Shown here: positions 17,186 through 26,322 of the stretch, piece after piece | Layout: each line of letters begins with the position of its first letter | How positions within the stretch are numbered: the stretch's first letter is position 1 | Assembly: GCA_942493245.1 (NCBI GenBank) | Contig: OW818685.1 | Coordinates: 5,704,001 to 5,768,000 of the forward strand | Source: DAOPYU01 sp942493245 | Lineage (GTDB): Bacteria; Sumerlaeota; Sumerlaeia; UBA8349 | Length of the DNA: 64,000 nucleotides | Direction of reading: 5' to 3' | The notes under the pieces: model-generated | Seen by the model: only the letters and a program-made list of their open reading frames with translations | The model's database searches: none | Told to the model about the DNA's origin: nothing | Translations under genes and position numbers: made by a program

Positions 17186-18058
17186 TCAGCCGTGGGTGCT
17201 GGAAGAGGGGCCGTTGGGCGCTTCCTGCAGCGGCGGCTGGGTTGTCTTTGGGTGCAGGCGGCGATAGAGAGCCATGAGCGGCGCGTAGAGGAGATACGCG
17301 TAGGTCAGGATGAACAACAGGATCACGCGGTCCTCGTGCGCCATGGCCCAGACCGGCACGCCGATCAGAATGACCGACACCAGCGTCTCGAACGAAATCT
17401 GCCGTTTGAACCGGATGCGCTTCGACAGGCTGCGGTACGGAATCTCGCACACCATGAGAAGCGAAATGCTGAACACGATCAACGGCAGAATGAAATGGAC
17501 CAGGCTCTGGGCCTCGATGTTCAGAACCGGCACCAGCACGGGCGAATCGGAGTCCAGCAGGCCGTAGTTGTGAACCACCAGGCAGGCCATGATGACCCCG
17601 CCCGCCGCGGCGGGACTGGGCAAGCCGAGGAACTCGCCATAGGGGGACTTCTTCGACGTGCCGACATTGTAACGAGCCAGGCGCAACGCGTCGCAGATGG
17701 CGTACAGGGCGCACAATCCCACCAGCAGACGGGTGTGCATCCCCTCGATGGAATTCAGCACATGGAACGCGCCCATGCTGGGCGCCACGCCGAACGACAC
17801 CAGATCGGCCAGCGAGTCGAACTCCATGCCGAAGGCGCTCTGGGTCTTGGTCAGCCGGGCCACCGCGCCGTCGAACCCGTCCGAGATGGCGGCAAAGATG
17901 ATAAACCAGCACCCGCGGGCCAGCAGATCCGGGTTCTGCTGCGCGAGGTAGAAATTGTAGATGGCCGCCAGACCCAGGAACATGTTCAGCGCGGTGAAAA
18001 GGTTGGGAAGGATATAAATTTTCCGGATGGGCGTCTTGCCATTCTGGGACATCAGCAT
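17186..18058 (-). CDS. pssA: CDP-diacylglycerol-serine O-phosphatidyltransferase
   Basis: A 290-residue integral membrane enzyme making phosphatidylserine from CDP-diacylglycerol and serine. The CDP-alcohol phosphotransferase signature is complete: D60-G and D63-G-A-V-A-R68, eight residues, G77-M-E-F-D81-S-L-A-D85. Multiple hydrophobic helices cover the rest. The start at 18058 has AGGAG eight bases upstream. It lies 79 bases downstream of psd in the same direction, so the two consecutive steps to phosphatidylethanolamine are encoded side by side. Confidence 0.93.
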   Translation of the reverse strand: MLMSQNGKTPIRKIYILPNLFTALNMFLGLAAIYNFYLAQQNPDLLARGCWFIIFAAISDGFDGAVARLTKTQSAFGMEFDSLADLVSFGVAPSMGAFHVLNSIEGMHTRLLVGLCALYAICDALRLARYNVGTSKKSPYGEFLGLPSPAAAGGVIMACLVVHNYGLLDSDSPVLVPVLNIEAQSLVHFILPLIVFSISLLMVCEIPYRSLSKRIRFKRQISFETLVSVILIGVPVWAMAHEDRVILLFILTYAYLLYAPLMALYRRLHPKTTQPPLQEAPNGPSSSTHG

Positions 18059-18137
18059 GATGGCCTCTCCTTTTGTCGCAGCAAACAGACCGGAAGGACG
18101 GTTGTCCCCCCCGTCGGGAGTTTTCAAGCAGTTTCGA

Positions 18138-18821
18138 TCAGGCGTCTGGAGCGGCGGGTGTCATCTCGGCGATGACCGACAACCCCGCCTTTACCGTCTG
18201 GCCCTCGCGCGCCACCAGCCGCGCCTCGAGCGGGAGGAACAACTCGACCCGCGAACCGAACCGGATCAGCCCGATGCGGTCGCCCGCGCGCAGCGCTTCG
18301 CCCGGCTTGCACCAGCACACGATTCGCCGCGCCACCAGCCCGGCAATCTGGCGCACACCGAAAATCCCCGCCGGGCTTTCGATCCACATCTCGTTGTTTT
18401 CGTTGTCCTTGGACGACTTGTCGTCGAACGCGTTGAGGAACTTGCCCTTGTTGTAACGGATGGCCGAAATTTTGCCGGCAACCGGCGCCCGCTGGATGTG
18501 GCCGTTGAAGATGGACAAGACGATGCTGACGCGGCGCAGGCGGACCTTGCGGCCATCGGGCAGTTCGGTCTCCATCTCCTCGATGTAGCGCAACACGCCG
18601 TCGGCGGGAGAAAGCACCAGGCCGTCCCCCTGGGGCAGCGCACGCTCCGGATCGCGGAAAAACGCCCCCACCGCCACGGCCAGCAGGAGCAGAAACCCGC
18701 CCGTCCCCGTCAGACCGAAAATCCAACAGATCAGCGCAACGCCCACCAGGGGCACCACAAATCGCCACCCATCGCTGGCCATCGGAAGTCCCGGGCCGCG
18801 TTTTACTTCACTCCACGCCAT
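18138..18821 (-). CDS. psd: phosphatidylserine decarboxylase, short (archaeal-type) form
   Basis: A 227-residue enzyme converting phosphatidylserine to phosphatidylethanolamine. It has the short-form architecture: two N-terminal membrane segments, FFRDPER near residue 55, SPADGVL near 71, and SIFNGHIQRAPVAG near 103. The self-cleavage site is RFGSR; S190 becomes the pyruvoyl group, with a beta chain ending at G189 and a short alpha chain. The ribosome site is modest (GGAAAGTGAGA). It is first in the set psd-pssA-lipoprotein. A fully overlapping alternative frame (18124-18768) is a shadow. Confidence 0.93.
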   Translation of the reverse strand: MAWSEVKRGPGLPMASDGWRFVVPLVGVALICWIFGLTGTGGFLLLLAVAVGAFFRDPERALPQGDGLVLSPADGVLRYIEEMETELPDGRKVRLRRVSIVLSIFNGHIQRAPVAGKISAIRYNKGKFLNAFDDKSSKDNENNEMWIESPAGIFGVRQIAGLVARRIVCWCKPGEALRAGDRIGLIRFGSRVELFLPLEARLVAREGQTVKAGLSVIAEMTPAAPDA

Positions 18822-19607
18822 TGATACGTCTCACTTTCCGTCTGACTCGGGCCTGTGCGCCTGTCACGTGCAGCCTCGTTCATGTTGGCCCTGCCGCCCG
18901 AAAAAGGCAAGCGGAATTTGCCCCCGGCTTTCCCTCGGGGGCGAGGCGGATGGGGCCGTTTTCCCGTCCCTGAACACAGAAATCGGAGACCTCCGTCGCG
19001 CAAGGGACATCTGGACCGTCGCCGTGCCAGGCACAAGGCGTTCCCGAACGCTTCAACGGTTGGTAAACCGTTAGCCAGTTTCTGCAAGTGGAACCGCGGA
19101 AGAAGAAGCGCCCACCTGGGATCGCCAATCTCCCGATTGGCGCGGTTGCGGTTCTTTGCGGCTACCTTTGCGTGATCTCGCGTTTGCGATTTCAGCCGTT
19201 GGGTTTCACCCAGTTTGAAACGGGCTTTCAGCCCTCAATGGGAAAAGAAATACCTGTACCCAGGGCGGCGCTTCGCTCTGCCCTGGGCTGACATGGGCCG
19301 CCCCTGCAGGGCTGGGACCGGATCGAAATCGCGGTCCGCATAGCACTCTCCCTCAAAATCGCCCCAACCGACAGCGATATTGCGAGACAGGTGTACGAAG
19401 GTTGGCGAAAGGCTTGCTACTTTTTTGTATATTTTGCCCCGAATACAGGTTGCGAAAGGACCGGTTTCTTCGTTAGTGTTCAGGACAGGCGCGTGTCCGG
19501 CGCGCAGGGGGTTATTCCCGGAAGGGACAGGGGGAGGTTGGTATTTCCCGATCCGCGCCCTGTCATTGAAACGATTTCTCGCAATCGCACAGGAACCCAT
19601 CCGAATC
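18822..19607. other. long intergenic region with repeat fragments
   Basis: Almost 800 bases between the divergent psd and GLUG genes without a convincing gene. It contains the CGCCAATC/GATTGGCG palindrome at 19123-19142, followed by GCGGTTGCGG as at 47725. It also contains AACGGTTGGTAAACCGTT at about 19055-19072, and a TTTGTATATTTT tract near 19420-19433 that could belong to the promoter of the GLUG gene. Small frames here look random. Confidence 0.4.
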
Positions 19608-22600
19608 ATGCTGTTCAATCTCCCCGATTTCTCCGCGAATCCCAGCAATTATCCTTCTTCCAAGCCGTTTTCCCGGCTGAACGCCCCTTCGCCTCGCGGC
19701 GGGCGGCGGTTCCTCCCGGTTCTGACCCTGGCGTTCTGCCTCGCCCTCGCCTGCGCCGTCGCCCCGAGCGCCCACGCCCAGACGGCCGTCGCGCCCACGG
19801 CAGGCGACGGCCTGACCACCGCCACGGCCTACCAGATCACCCAACTGGGCCACCTCGTCTGGCTCGGAGAACGCGCCGCCGCCAACCAGACCTCCGGAAC
19901 CTATTACACGCTGATGAACGATATTGACGCCTCGGTCACGGCGACCTGGAACGACGAAGAGACAACCGGAACGGATGTTCTGGAAGGCTTTAGGCCCATC
20001 GGAACCTACACCGCTCCAGACGTCACTTCCTTCAGAGGCGTTTTCGATGGGAACGGAAAGAAAATCATTGGTCTGACAATCAACCGTCCCGGCCAAGACA
20101 ATATCGGTCTGTTCGGCAAGATTGGCGCCGAAGGCAGGGTCAAGAACTTGACAATCGAGGGGGGAATAATAACGGGCTTTATTGTCGGGGGACTGGTCGG
20201 GAGAAACTTCGGGACAGTTGAAACCTGCGTCGCGACCAGCGCGATAACGGGTACAGGTCCCAGTATGGGTATGTCTCAGTCTGTTGGCGGGGTGGTTGGG
20301 ATCAACTATAAAGTCGTTGAGAACTGTACCGCCAGTGGTTCGGTAACCGGCAGAGGTACCTATTTATCTGTCGGCGGCATAGCCGGAATCAATTATTCCA
20401 GCATTGAAAATTGTATTGCTGCCGGTTCGGTAACAGGTGCAGGCACGAGTCTTGAAATCGGCGGACTGGCTGGAAGGAATGAAAGGAAGATCGCAAACAG
20501 TTTTGCAATCGGCACCGTCACGGGAGAGACCACAACAGCTTACTCATCCGCAGATACGGGGGGCCTGGTGGGATTCAACAATTACAAAGGAACCATACAG
20601 AATTGCTTCGCGACCGGTTCGGTAACGGGAAAAAGCGTTGAGCGCATCAGGCCCATGCATTCTGTTGGCGGACTGATTGGAAGCAATAACATTGGCGCCG
20701 TCTTAAATTGCTTCGCCGTGGGCACAGTGACAGGGACGGGATCGTTCGTTCGAGGGTTGATCGGAGACAACAACACCGACGATCAGGTCAAGAATTGCTA
20801 TTGGGATAAAGAATCCACCGGTCAGACCGCAGTGGCTGGTTACATGGGTGCCGTGAGTAAAACCACCGCCGAGATGAAACGACAAGCGACCTTCCAGCCG
20901 GGAGGGGGGGCGGGTGAGAATAACTGGGACTTCGAGACTGTCTGGGGAATCGTCGAGGGACAGAGTTACCCCTATCTCCGATTCGCGCCGACCCCGTTCC
21001 GTCTGGACATTTCGACACAGGGCGGAGGGACGGTTGCTCTGAATCCACCCGGTGGTCTTTACGTTCCTGGAACAACCGTGACCCTGACCGCAATGGCAGA
21101 CACGGGGTTTCATCTTGCCGAGTGGACGGGAGTGGCCACCAGCCGTTCCGATCAGTCCACCTACATCGTCATGGATACCCATAGGAGTGTTTCGGCGCGC
21201 TTTTTCCGCAGTTACGAAATCCGAACCCTGGCCGAACTTCAGGCCGTCGCCACGGGGGATCTGGAAGGGTATTACACGTTGATGAACGATATTGACGCCT
21301 CGGAAACCGCGACCTGGAACGATGCGGGAACGGATACGGGTTTGCTGGAAGGTTTCCGTCCCATCGGAACCTATTCCGATTCCGACACGACTTCCTTCCG
21401 GGGAATTTTCAATGGCAACGGGAAGAAAATCATCGGCCTGACGATCAATCGCTCAGGTGCGGACTGTGTTGGTTTGTTTGGCGCAGTCGGGGTGGGAGGC
21501 GAAGTCCGAAACCTGACCTTGCAGGGGGGGGCGGTGACTGGGCGGAATCATGTCGGCGGGTTGACAGGGGACATGAATGTCTGCGCGATTTCAAATTGTT
21601 CCACATCCAATACCGTCACAGGGCATGACTCGGTCGGCGGTTTGGTCGGGTACATCTATTCGGGAATTCTTTCAAATAGTTGTACTTCCGGTACAGTGAC
21701 CGGTCACTACGATGTCGGCGGGATGGTGGGATATGTCGTGACCGGTACCGTCTCGTACAATTCCACATTCGGGATGGTCACCGGAAATGACGATGTCGGC
21801 GGGTTGGTGGGAGAAGTATCGGCAGGGACTCTCTCAAGAAATACCGCTTCCCCCCATATAAGCGGGACGGGTATCGACCTGAGCGCCGGGGGATTGATCG
21901 GGAAAAACGGAAATGGAATCATCATGGAGTGTGCGACATCTGGAACCGTCACCATTCAATCAACCGGCACGAACAGTGAATCTGGCGGATTGATCGGACT
22001 CAACTCGGGAAAAGTCTTCGCCTGCTCCGCCACCAGTACAATGACAGGGAAAGTGGATGACAGTACTTCCTTAAGAATGGGCGGGCTGATTGGGTCGAAC
22101 TCGGGAGAGGTCACCTCTTGTTCCACTACGGGATCAGTGACGGGAAGAAGTTCAACTCTAATTATGGGTGGACTGATTGGGTCGAATTCCAAGACGGTGT
22201 CCTCCTGTACATCGGGTTGTAAGGTCACCGGGAAGAGTGCGTATTTGAAGGCAGGAGGCCTCGTTGGAAATAACACCGGTACGGTCGCCCATTGCTCTGC
22301 CACCGAGGCGGTAACCGCTACTGTTTCGGAGGAAAAAGGAATACATCTAAGTCTTGGCGGGTTGATCGGGTACAATCAGAATCAGGTTTCCGAGAGTTTT
22401 TCAACGGGTATGGTCGCGAGTCTGATGTCCTTCTACTCAGAACAGAATGCGGGGGGATTGGTGGGATACAACGCCGGTTCCATTCAGATCTGTTATGCGA
22501 CAGGTTTCGTGAAACAAGACAATGGATATTCGCCTTACTCGGGAGGACTGGTGGGACAAAACCGAAATGCCATCACAAACTGTTATGCGACAGGCGCGGT

Positions 22601-25600
22601 GAGAAGCGGGGGATATACTGGTGGACTGGTCGGGTACGGTACCGCAGTCACGGCCTGCTACTGGGATGTGGAGTCGAGCGGTGAGACCGCTTCGGCGGGG
22701 GGCGCGGGCGCGGCGGGCAAGACGACCGCCGAGATGCAGCGCCAGACGACCTTCCAACCGGGTGGCGGCGCGGGAGCCACCGATTGGGACTTCACCTCGG
22801 TCTGGGGAATCGTCGAGGGGCAGAGCTACCCCTACCTGCGCGCGCTCGAGTCCGCCCCGCCCCAGTTCCGGCTGGACGTGGCGATTCAGGGAGGCGGCTC
22901 CGTTACCTTAAATCCATCCGGCGGGGTGTACGCTCCGGGAACGACGGTGACCCTGACCGCCACTCCGGACGCGGGGGCTCATTTTGCCGACTGGACCGGC
23001 ACGGTGGCCGAACGAACGGCCGTTTCCACGACGATCCTCATGAACACCCACAAGAGTGTTTCGGCGCGTTTCCTGCCCGCCTACGAAATCCGGACCCTGG
23101 CCGAACTTCAGGCCATCGCCACGGGCGATCTGGGGGGATATTACACCCTGATGAACGACCTGGACGCTTCGGTCACGGCGACCTGGCACGACGCGGGGAC
23201 GACGGAAGGGCTTCTGCAGGGCTTCCGCCCCATCGGGACGTATTTGTCTTCCGGTCCCACAACCGCCACTTTCCACGGGGTGTTTGAAGGCAACGGCAGG
23301 AAAATCACCGGCCTGACAATCAACCGTCCCAATTCCTTCGGTATCGGCCTCTTCGGAGGTATTGGGGCGGAGGGAGAGGTACGGAACCTGACCCTCGATG
23401 GGGGGACTGTCAAGGGATACTCCTCGGTTGGAGGACTGACCGGAAGCAACACCGGCCTGATTGAAAACTGTATTGTCTCCACCGCTGTGGCTGGATCGAG
23501 TCAATACTTGGGAGGATTGGCCGGGAGCAGTGGGGGCCCAGCGGCCAGAATCCTGAATTGCGTCACGACCGGTCCGGTGACTGGATCATGGCGGTACAGC
23601 GGCGGATTGAGCGGATACAACTCGGGACTGGTCTCCGGATGTGTGGCGACCGGTGAGGTTGTATGCAAACAAGGAAACGATATCGGTGGATTGATTGGAG
23701 AAAACAACGGGCGTGTCACTCGTTGTTCCTCGATAGGCGCGGTCACCACGCAGTGGGCCAAGGAAGTCGGCGGATTGGTGGGGCACAATTACTCTGGTTC
23801 CGTCGTTGATTCCTATGCGCAGGGAGCGGTCACCGGATCGGAGAACATCGGGGGACTGGTCGGACTCAATGAAGGCTCCTCCTCCCTGACAAACTGTTTC
23901 GCCACCGGAGGGGTGACGGGCAGTCAGAGCGCCTACACGGGCGGCCTGGTCGGAAAAGATACCACCACCAATAAGGTCGCCGCCTGTTACTGGGACGTGG
24001 AAACCACCGGCCGGCCCAAGTCGGCGGGGGGCACGGGCGCGGTGGGGAAAACCACCGTCGAGATGAAGCGCCAGGCGACCTTCCAGCCGGGCGGTGGTGC
24101 GGGAGCTACCGACTGGGACTTCTCGAACGTCTGGGGAATCGTGGAGGGGCAGACTTACCCCTACCTCCGGTCCGCATCGTCCGCCGCCACGTTCTATCTG
24201 GGTACAGCGGTCAACGAGGGGCAGGGAACGATCACCCTCAATCCGTCGGGCTGTTTCTACGCGCCGGGGACCACCGTCACCCTGACCGCCACGGCGGCGC
24301 CGGGGTACCACTTTGCGGGGTGGACGGGACAGGTGGCCGAACGCACGGCCGCCTCCACCTCGATTTACATGGATGCTCACAAAGTCGTTTCGGCGCGATT
24401 TCTCCGCAATTATGAAATCCGGACCCTGGCCGAACTCCAGGCCGTCGCCACGGGGGATCTGACCGGCTACTACACCCTGATGAACGACATTGACGCCTCG
24501 GTCACCGCCACCTGGCACGACGCGGGAACGACCGAAGGGCTTCTGCAGGGGTTCCGGCCTATTGGAACTTACCCAAACTCAGCCTCAGTTGATGCTTCTT
24601 CTTTCCGGGGCGTCTTCAACGGGAACGGAAAAAAAATCACCGGCCTGACCATCAACCGGCCCGACATGGACTACGTCGGGTTGTTCGGGGTAGTCGGCCA
24701 GGGGGGAGAGATTCACGATCTGACTATCGAGGGCGCACGCGTGATTGGCATGAATAAAATTGGAACGGTAGCTGGAATCGTGAAGATGGGGACAATCCAG
24801 AACTGCAACTCAACAGGCACGGTAACGGGAATCAGGTACACAGGCGGACTGGTTGGATTCTGTAGTGAAAAGACCGCAAGCATTACTAGTAGTACGTCGA
24901 ATGTCAGAGTTCATGGGGAATCCCATGTGGGTGGATTGACAGGAGCACTTGGCTACGGAACAATTCTCAACTGTTCCGCAACAGGATTCGTGTTTTGTCT
25001 CTATAATGGCGCGGGAGGATTAGTTGGAGATAATACTTCAGGGCTTATCTATTCCTGCTCGGCCCGTGGTTCCGTGAAAGGAGATATGGGCGTAGGCGGC
25101 TTAACTGGATACAATGGAAGCCTCTTTCCCGCTTCAGAACCAGGGAGAATCAGAGACTGTTTTGCGTCAGGATCTGTTACCGGCAGACTGGAGGCCGGAG
25201 GACTGGTTGGAGACAATTCTTGTATCATCGAAACCAGTTTTGCGACTGGCGCGGTGAGAGTGACAAACGAGACCAATTCGTATTCAGGAGGATTGGTCGC
25301 ATTCAATCGGGAGGGCATGATTCGGAACTGTTTCGCCACCGGATCGGTGGCCGGGTTCTCTCAGGTGGGCGGATTAGCCGGATACAGTTATTATGGAACC
25401 TTTGCCAATTGCTTCGCCTCCGGCCAGATCACTGACCCGAACGACCCCAACCACACCAGTGGCCTGATGGGCAACTGCCAGTCCACCACAATCACCGCCT
25501 GTTACTGGGACAAGGAAACCACGGGCCAGACCACATCGATCGGGAGCAACGCCAGTTTCGGTAAAACCACCGCCGAGATGAAAACTCAAGCGACTTTCCA

Positions 25601-25952
25601 GCCGGGCGGGGGAACGGGGGCAACCGATTGGGGCTTCACCTCGGTCTGGGGCATCGTCGAGGGACAAAGCTATCCCTTCCTGAGGGCTGTGGTGCCTCTG
25701 CACCGCCTGCATGTTGCGGTCGAGGGCAAGGGGACGGTGGCGTTCAGCCCGTCTGGGACATTTTTTGTGGAGGGAACCGAGATCACCCTGACCCCCAAGC
25801 CGGACCCGGGGTATTGCTTCACCGGTTGGACGGGGGACGTGCCCACAGGCCCGGTCTGGCGCGACCCGCTCGTGATCGAGATCCGCCGCGACACCACGCT
25901 CTCGGCCCGCTTCGACCCGATCCGCCACTCGGGGGTCTGGATGCTGCGGTGA
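19608..25952 (+). CDS. giant secreted GLUG-motif / InlB-type repeat protein
   Basis: About 2114 residues. The N-terminus is long and basic, followed by a hydrophobic signal ending SAHAQ. Four large modules then repeat: an opening (YEIRTLAELQAVATGDL..YYTLMNDIDAS, RPIGTY, F.GNGKKI.GLTINR), a run of GLUG repeats (GGLVG.N.G.I.NC.ATG.VTG) predicted to wind into a beta-helix, a closing segment (CYWD..TTAEM, WGIVEGQSYPYLR), and a divergent InlB-like B repeat (GGG.V.LNP.G..Y.PGTTVTLTA..W). Module borders are near 21214, 23081 and 24413. It is probably an exported surface or adhesive protein; GLUG proteins often have no known ligand. There is no visible LPXTG, autotransporter or PEP-CTERM anchor. The first strong start is ATG 19608; its ribosome site is weak. 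The repeats are also near-identical in DNA, so length change by recombination is likely. Confidence 0.88.
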   Translation: MLFNLPDFSANPSNYPSSKPFSRLNAPSPRGGRRFLPVLTLAFCLALACAVAPSAHAQTAVAPTAGDGLTTATAYQITQLGHLVWLGERAAANQTSGTYYTLMNDIDASVTATWNDEETTGTDVLEGFRPIGTYTAPDVTSFRGVFDGNGKKIIGLTINRPGQDNIGLFGKIGAEGRVKNLTIEGGIITGFIVGGLVGRNFGTVETCVATSAITGTGPSMGMSQSVGGVVGINYKVVENCTASGSVTGRGTYLSVGGIAGINYSSIENCIAAGSVTGAGTSLEIGGLAGRNERKIANSFAIGTVTGETTTAYSSADTGGLVGFNNYKGTIQNCFATGSVTGKSVERIRPMHSVGGLIGSNNIGAVLNCFAVGTVTGTGSFVRGLIGDNNTDDQVKNCYWDKESTGQTAVAGYMGAVSKTTAEMKRQATFQPGGGAGENNWDFETVWGIVEGQSYPYLRFAPTPFRLDISTQGGGTVALNPPGGLYVPGTTVTLTAMADTGFHLAEWTGVATSRSDQSTYIVMDTHRSVSARFFRSYEIRTLAELQAVATGDLEGYYTLMNDIDASETATWNDAGTDTGLLEGFRPIGTYSDSDTTSFRGIFNGNGKKIIGLTINRSGADCVGLFGAVGVGGEVRNLTLQGGAVTGRNHVGGLTGDMNVCAISNCSTSNTVTGHDSVGGLVGYIYSGILSNSCTSGTVTGHYDVGGMVGYVVTGTVSYNSTFGMVTGNDDVGGLVGEVSAGTLSRNTASPHISGTGIDLSAGGLIGKNGNGIIMECATSGTVTIQSTGTNSESGGLIGLNSGKVFACSATSTMTGKVDDSTSLRMGGLIGSNSGEVTSCSTTGSVTGRSSTLIMGGLIGSNSKTVSSCTSGCKVTGKSAYLKAGGLVGNNTGTVAHCSATEAVTATVSEEKGIHLSLGGLIGYNQNQVSESFSTGMVASLMSFYSEQNAGGLVGYNAGSIQICYATGFVKQDNGYSPYSGGLVGQNRNAITNCYATGAVRSGGYTGGLVGYGTAVTACYWDVESSGETASAGGAGAAGKTTAEMQRQTTFQPGGGAGATDWDFTSVWGIVEGQSYPYLRALESAPPQFRLDVAIQGGGSVTLNPSGGVYAPGTTVTLTATPDAGAHFADWTGTVAERTAVSTTILMNTHKSVSARFLPAYEIRTLAELQAIATGDLGGYYTLMNDLDASVTATWHDAGTTEGLLQGFRPIGTYLSSGPTTATFHGVFEGNGRKITGLTINRPNSFGIGLFGGIGAEGEVRNLTLDGGTVKGYSSVGGLTGSNTGLIENCIVSTAVAGSSQYLGGLAGSSGGPAARILNCVTTGPVTGSWRYSGGLSGYNSGLVSGCVATGEVVCKQGNDIGGLIGENNGRVTRCSSIGAVTTQWAKEVGGLVGHNYSGSVVDSYAQGAVTGSENIGGLVGLNEGSSSLTNCFATGGVTGSQSAYTGGLVGKDTTTNKVAACYWDVETTGRPKSAGGTGAVGKTTVEMKRQATFQPGGGAGATDWDFSNVWGIVEGQTYPYLRSASSAATFYLGTAVNEGQGTITLNPSGCFYAPGTTVTLTATAAPGYHFAGWTGQVAERTAASTSIYMDAHKVVSARFLRNYEIRTLAELQAVATGDLTGYYTLMNDIDASVTATWHDAGTTEGLLQGFRPIGTYPNSASVDASSFRGVFNGNGKKITGLTINRPDMDYVGLFGVVGQGGEIHDLTIEGARVIGMNKIGTVAGIVKMGTIQNCNSTGTVTGIRYTGGLVGFCSEKTASITSSTSNVRVHGESHVGGLTGALGYGTILNCSATGFVFCLYNGAGGLVGDNTSGLIYSCSARGSVKGDMGVGGLTGYNGSLFPASEPGRIRDCFASGSVTGRLEAGGLVGDNSCIIETSFATGAVRVTNETNSYSGGLVAFNREGMIRNCFATGSVAGFSQVGGLAGYSYYGTFANCFASGQITDPNDPNHTSGLMGNCQSTTITACYWDKETTGQTTSIGSNASFGKTTAEMKTQATFQPGGGTGATDWGFTSVWGIVEGQSYPFLRAVVPLHRLHVAVEGKGTVAFSPSGTFFVEGTEITLTPKPDPGYCFTGWTGDVPTGPVWRDPLVIEIRRDTTLSARFDPIRHSGVWMLR

Positions 25953-25977
25953 GGGGGCAGGGAATGGATAATGAATA

Positions 25978-26198
25978 AAAACCGCAGTTGAGGACGGAAA
26001 CGAGTCCTTTGTGCGTGTGCTATGGGGTGAAAACGGTTTTGACCCGGTCCCCTTGGGGGTGAGGCTTTCTGACTACGCCAATCGGGAGATTGGCGTTCCC
26101 AGGAACCGCTTTCTCCCCATAAAGAGGGCCTTTCTGGGAGGGCGGGCGTCCCGCCCGCCTGAAAGAAAACCGGACGATAGGCGTTCAACTGCGGTTTT
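25978..26198. mobile_element. MITE-like element with perfect 14-bp terminal inverted repeats
   Basis: AAAACCGCAGTTGA at 25978-25991 is the exact inverse of TCAACTGCGGTTTT at 26185-26198. The 221-base interior contains TATGGGGTGAAAACGG, the CGCCAATC/GATTGGCG palindrome (26076-26095), CTTTCTCCCCATAA and a GGCGGGCGTCCCGCCCGCC palindrome. It has no gene. On the opposite strand it matches copy A (8192-8379) almost throughout. Confidence 0.7.
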
Positions 26199-26228
26199 CA
26201 GGATGAATGCAACTCAGTATGAAAATGG

Positions 26229-26269
26229 CCACGCCCACGTTCCGCTTTTCAGCGAGAACGTGGGCGTGG
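26229..26269. terminator. bidirectional terminator
   Basis: CCACGCCCACGTTC at 26229-26242 pairs perfectly with GAACGTGGGCGTGG at 26256-26269, with TTTT following on both strands. It lies between the convergent GLUG and rhamnosidase genes. Confidence 0.8.
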
Positions 26270-26322
26270 TGTTTTCTCGGGAGCGGTTTGTCTGATCTCC
26301 CAATCGTTACGTTATACCGGGT

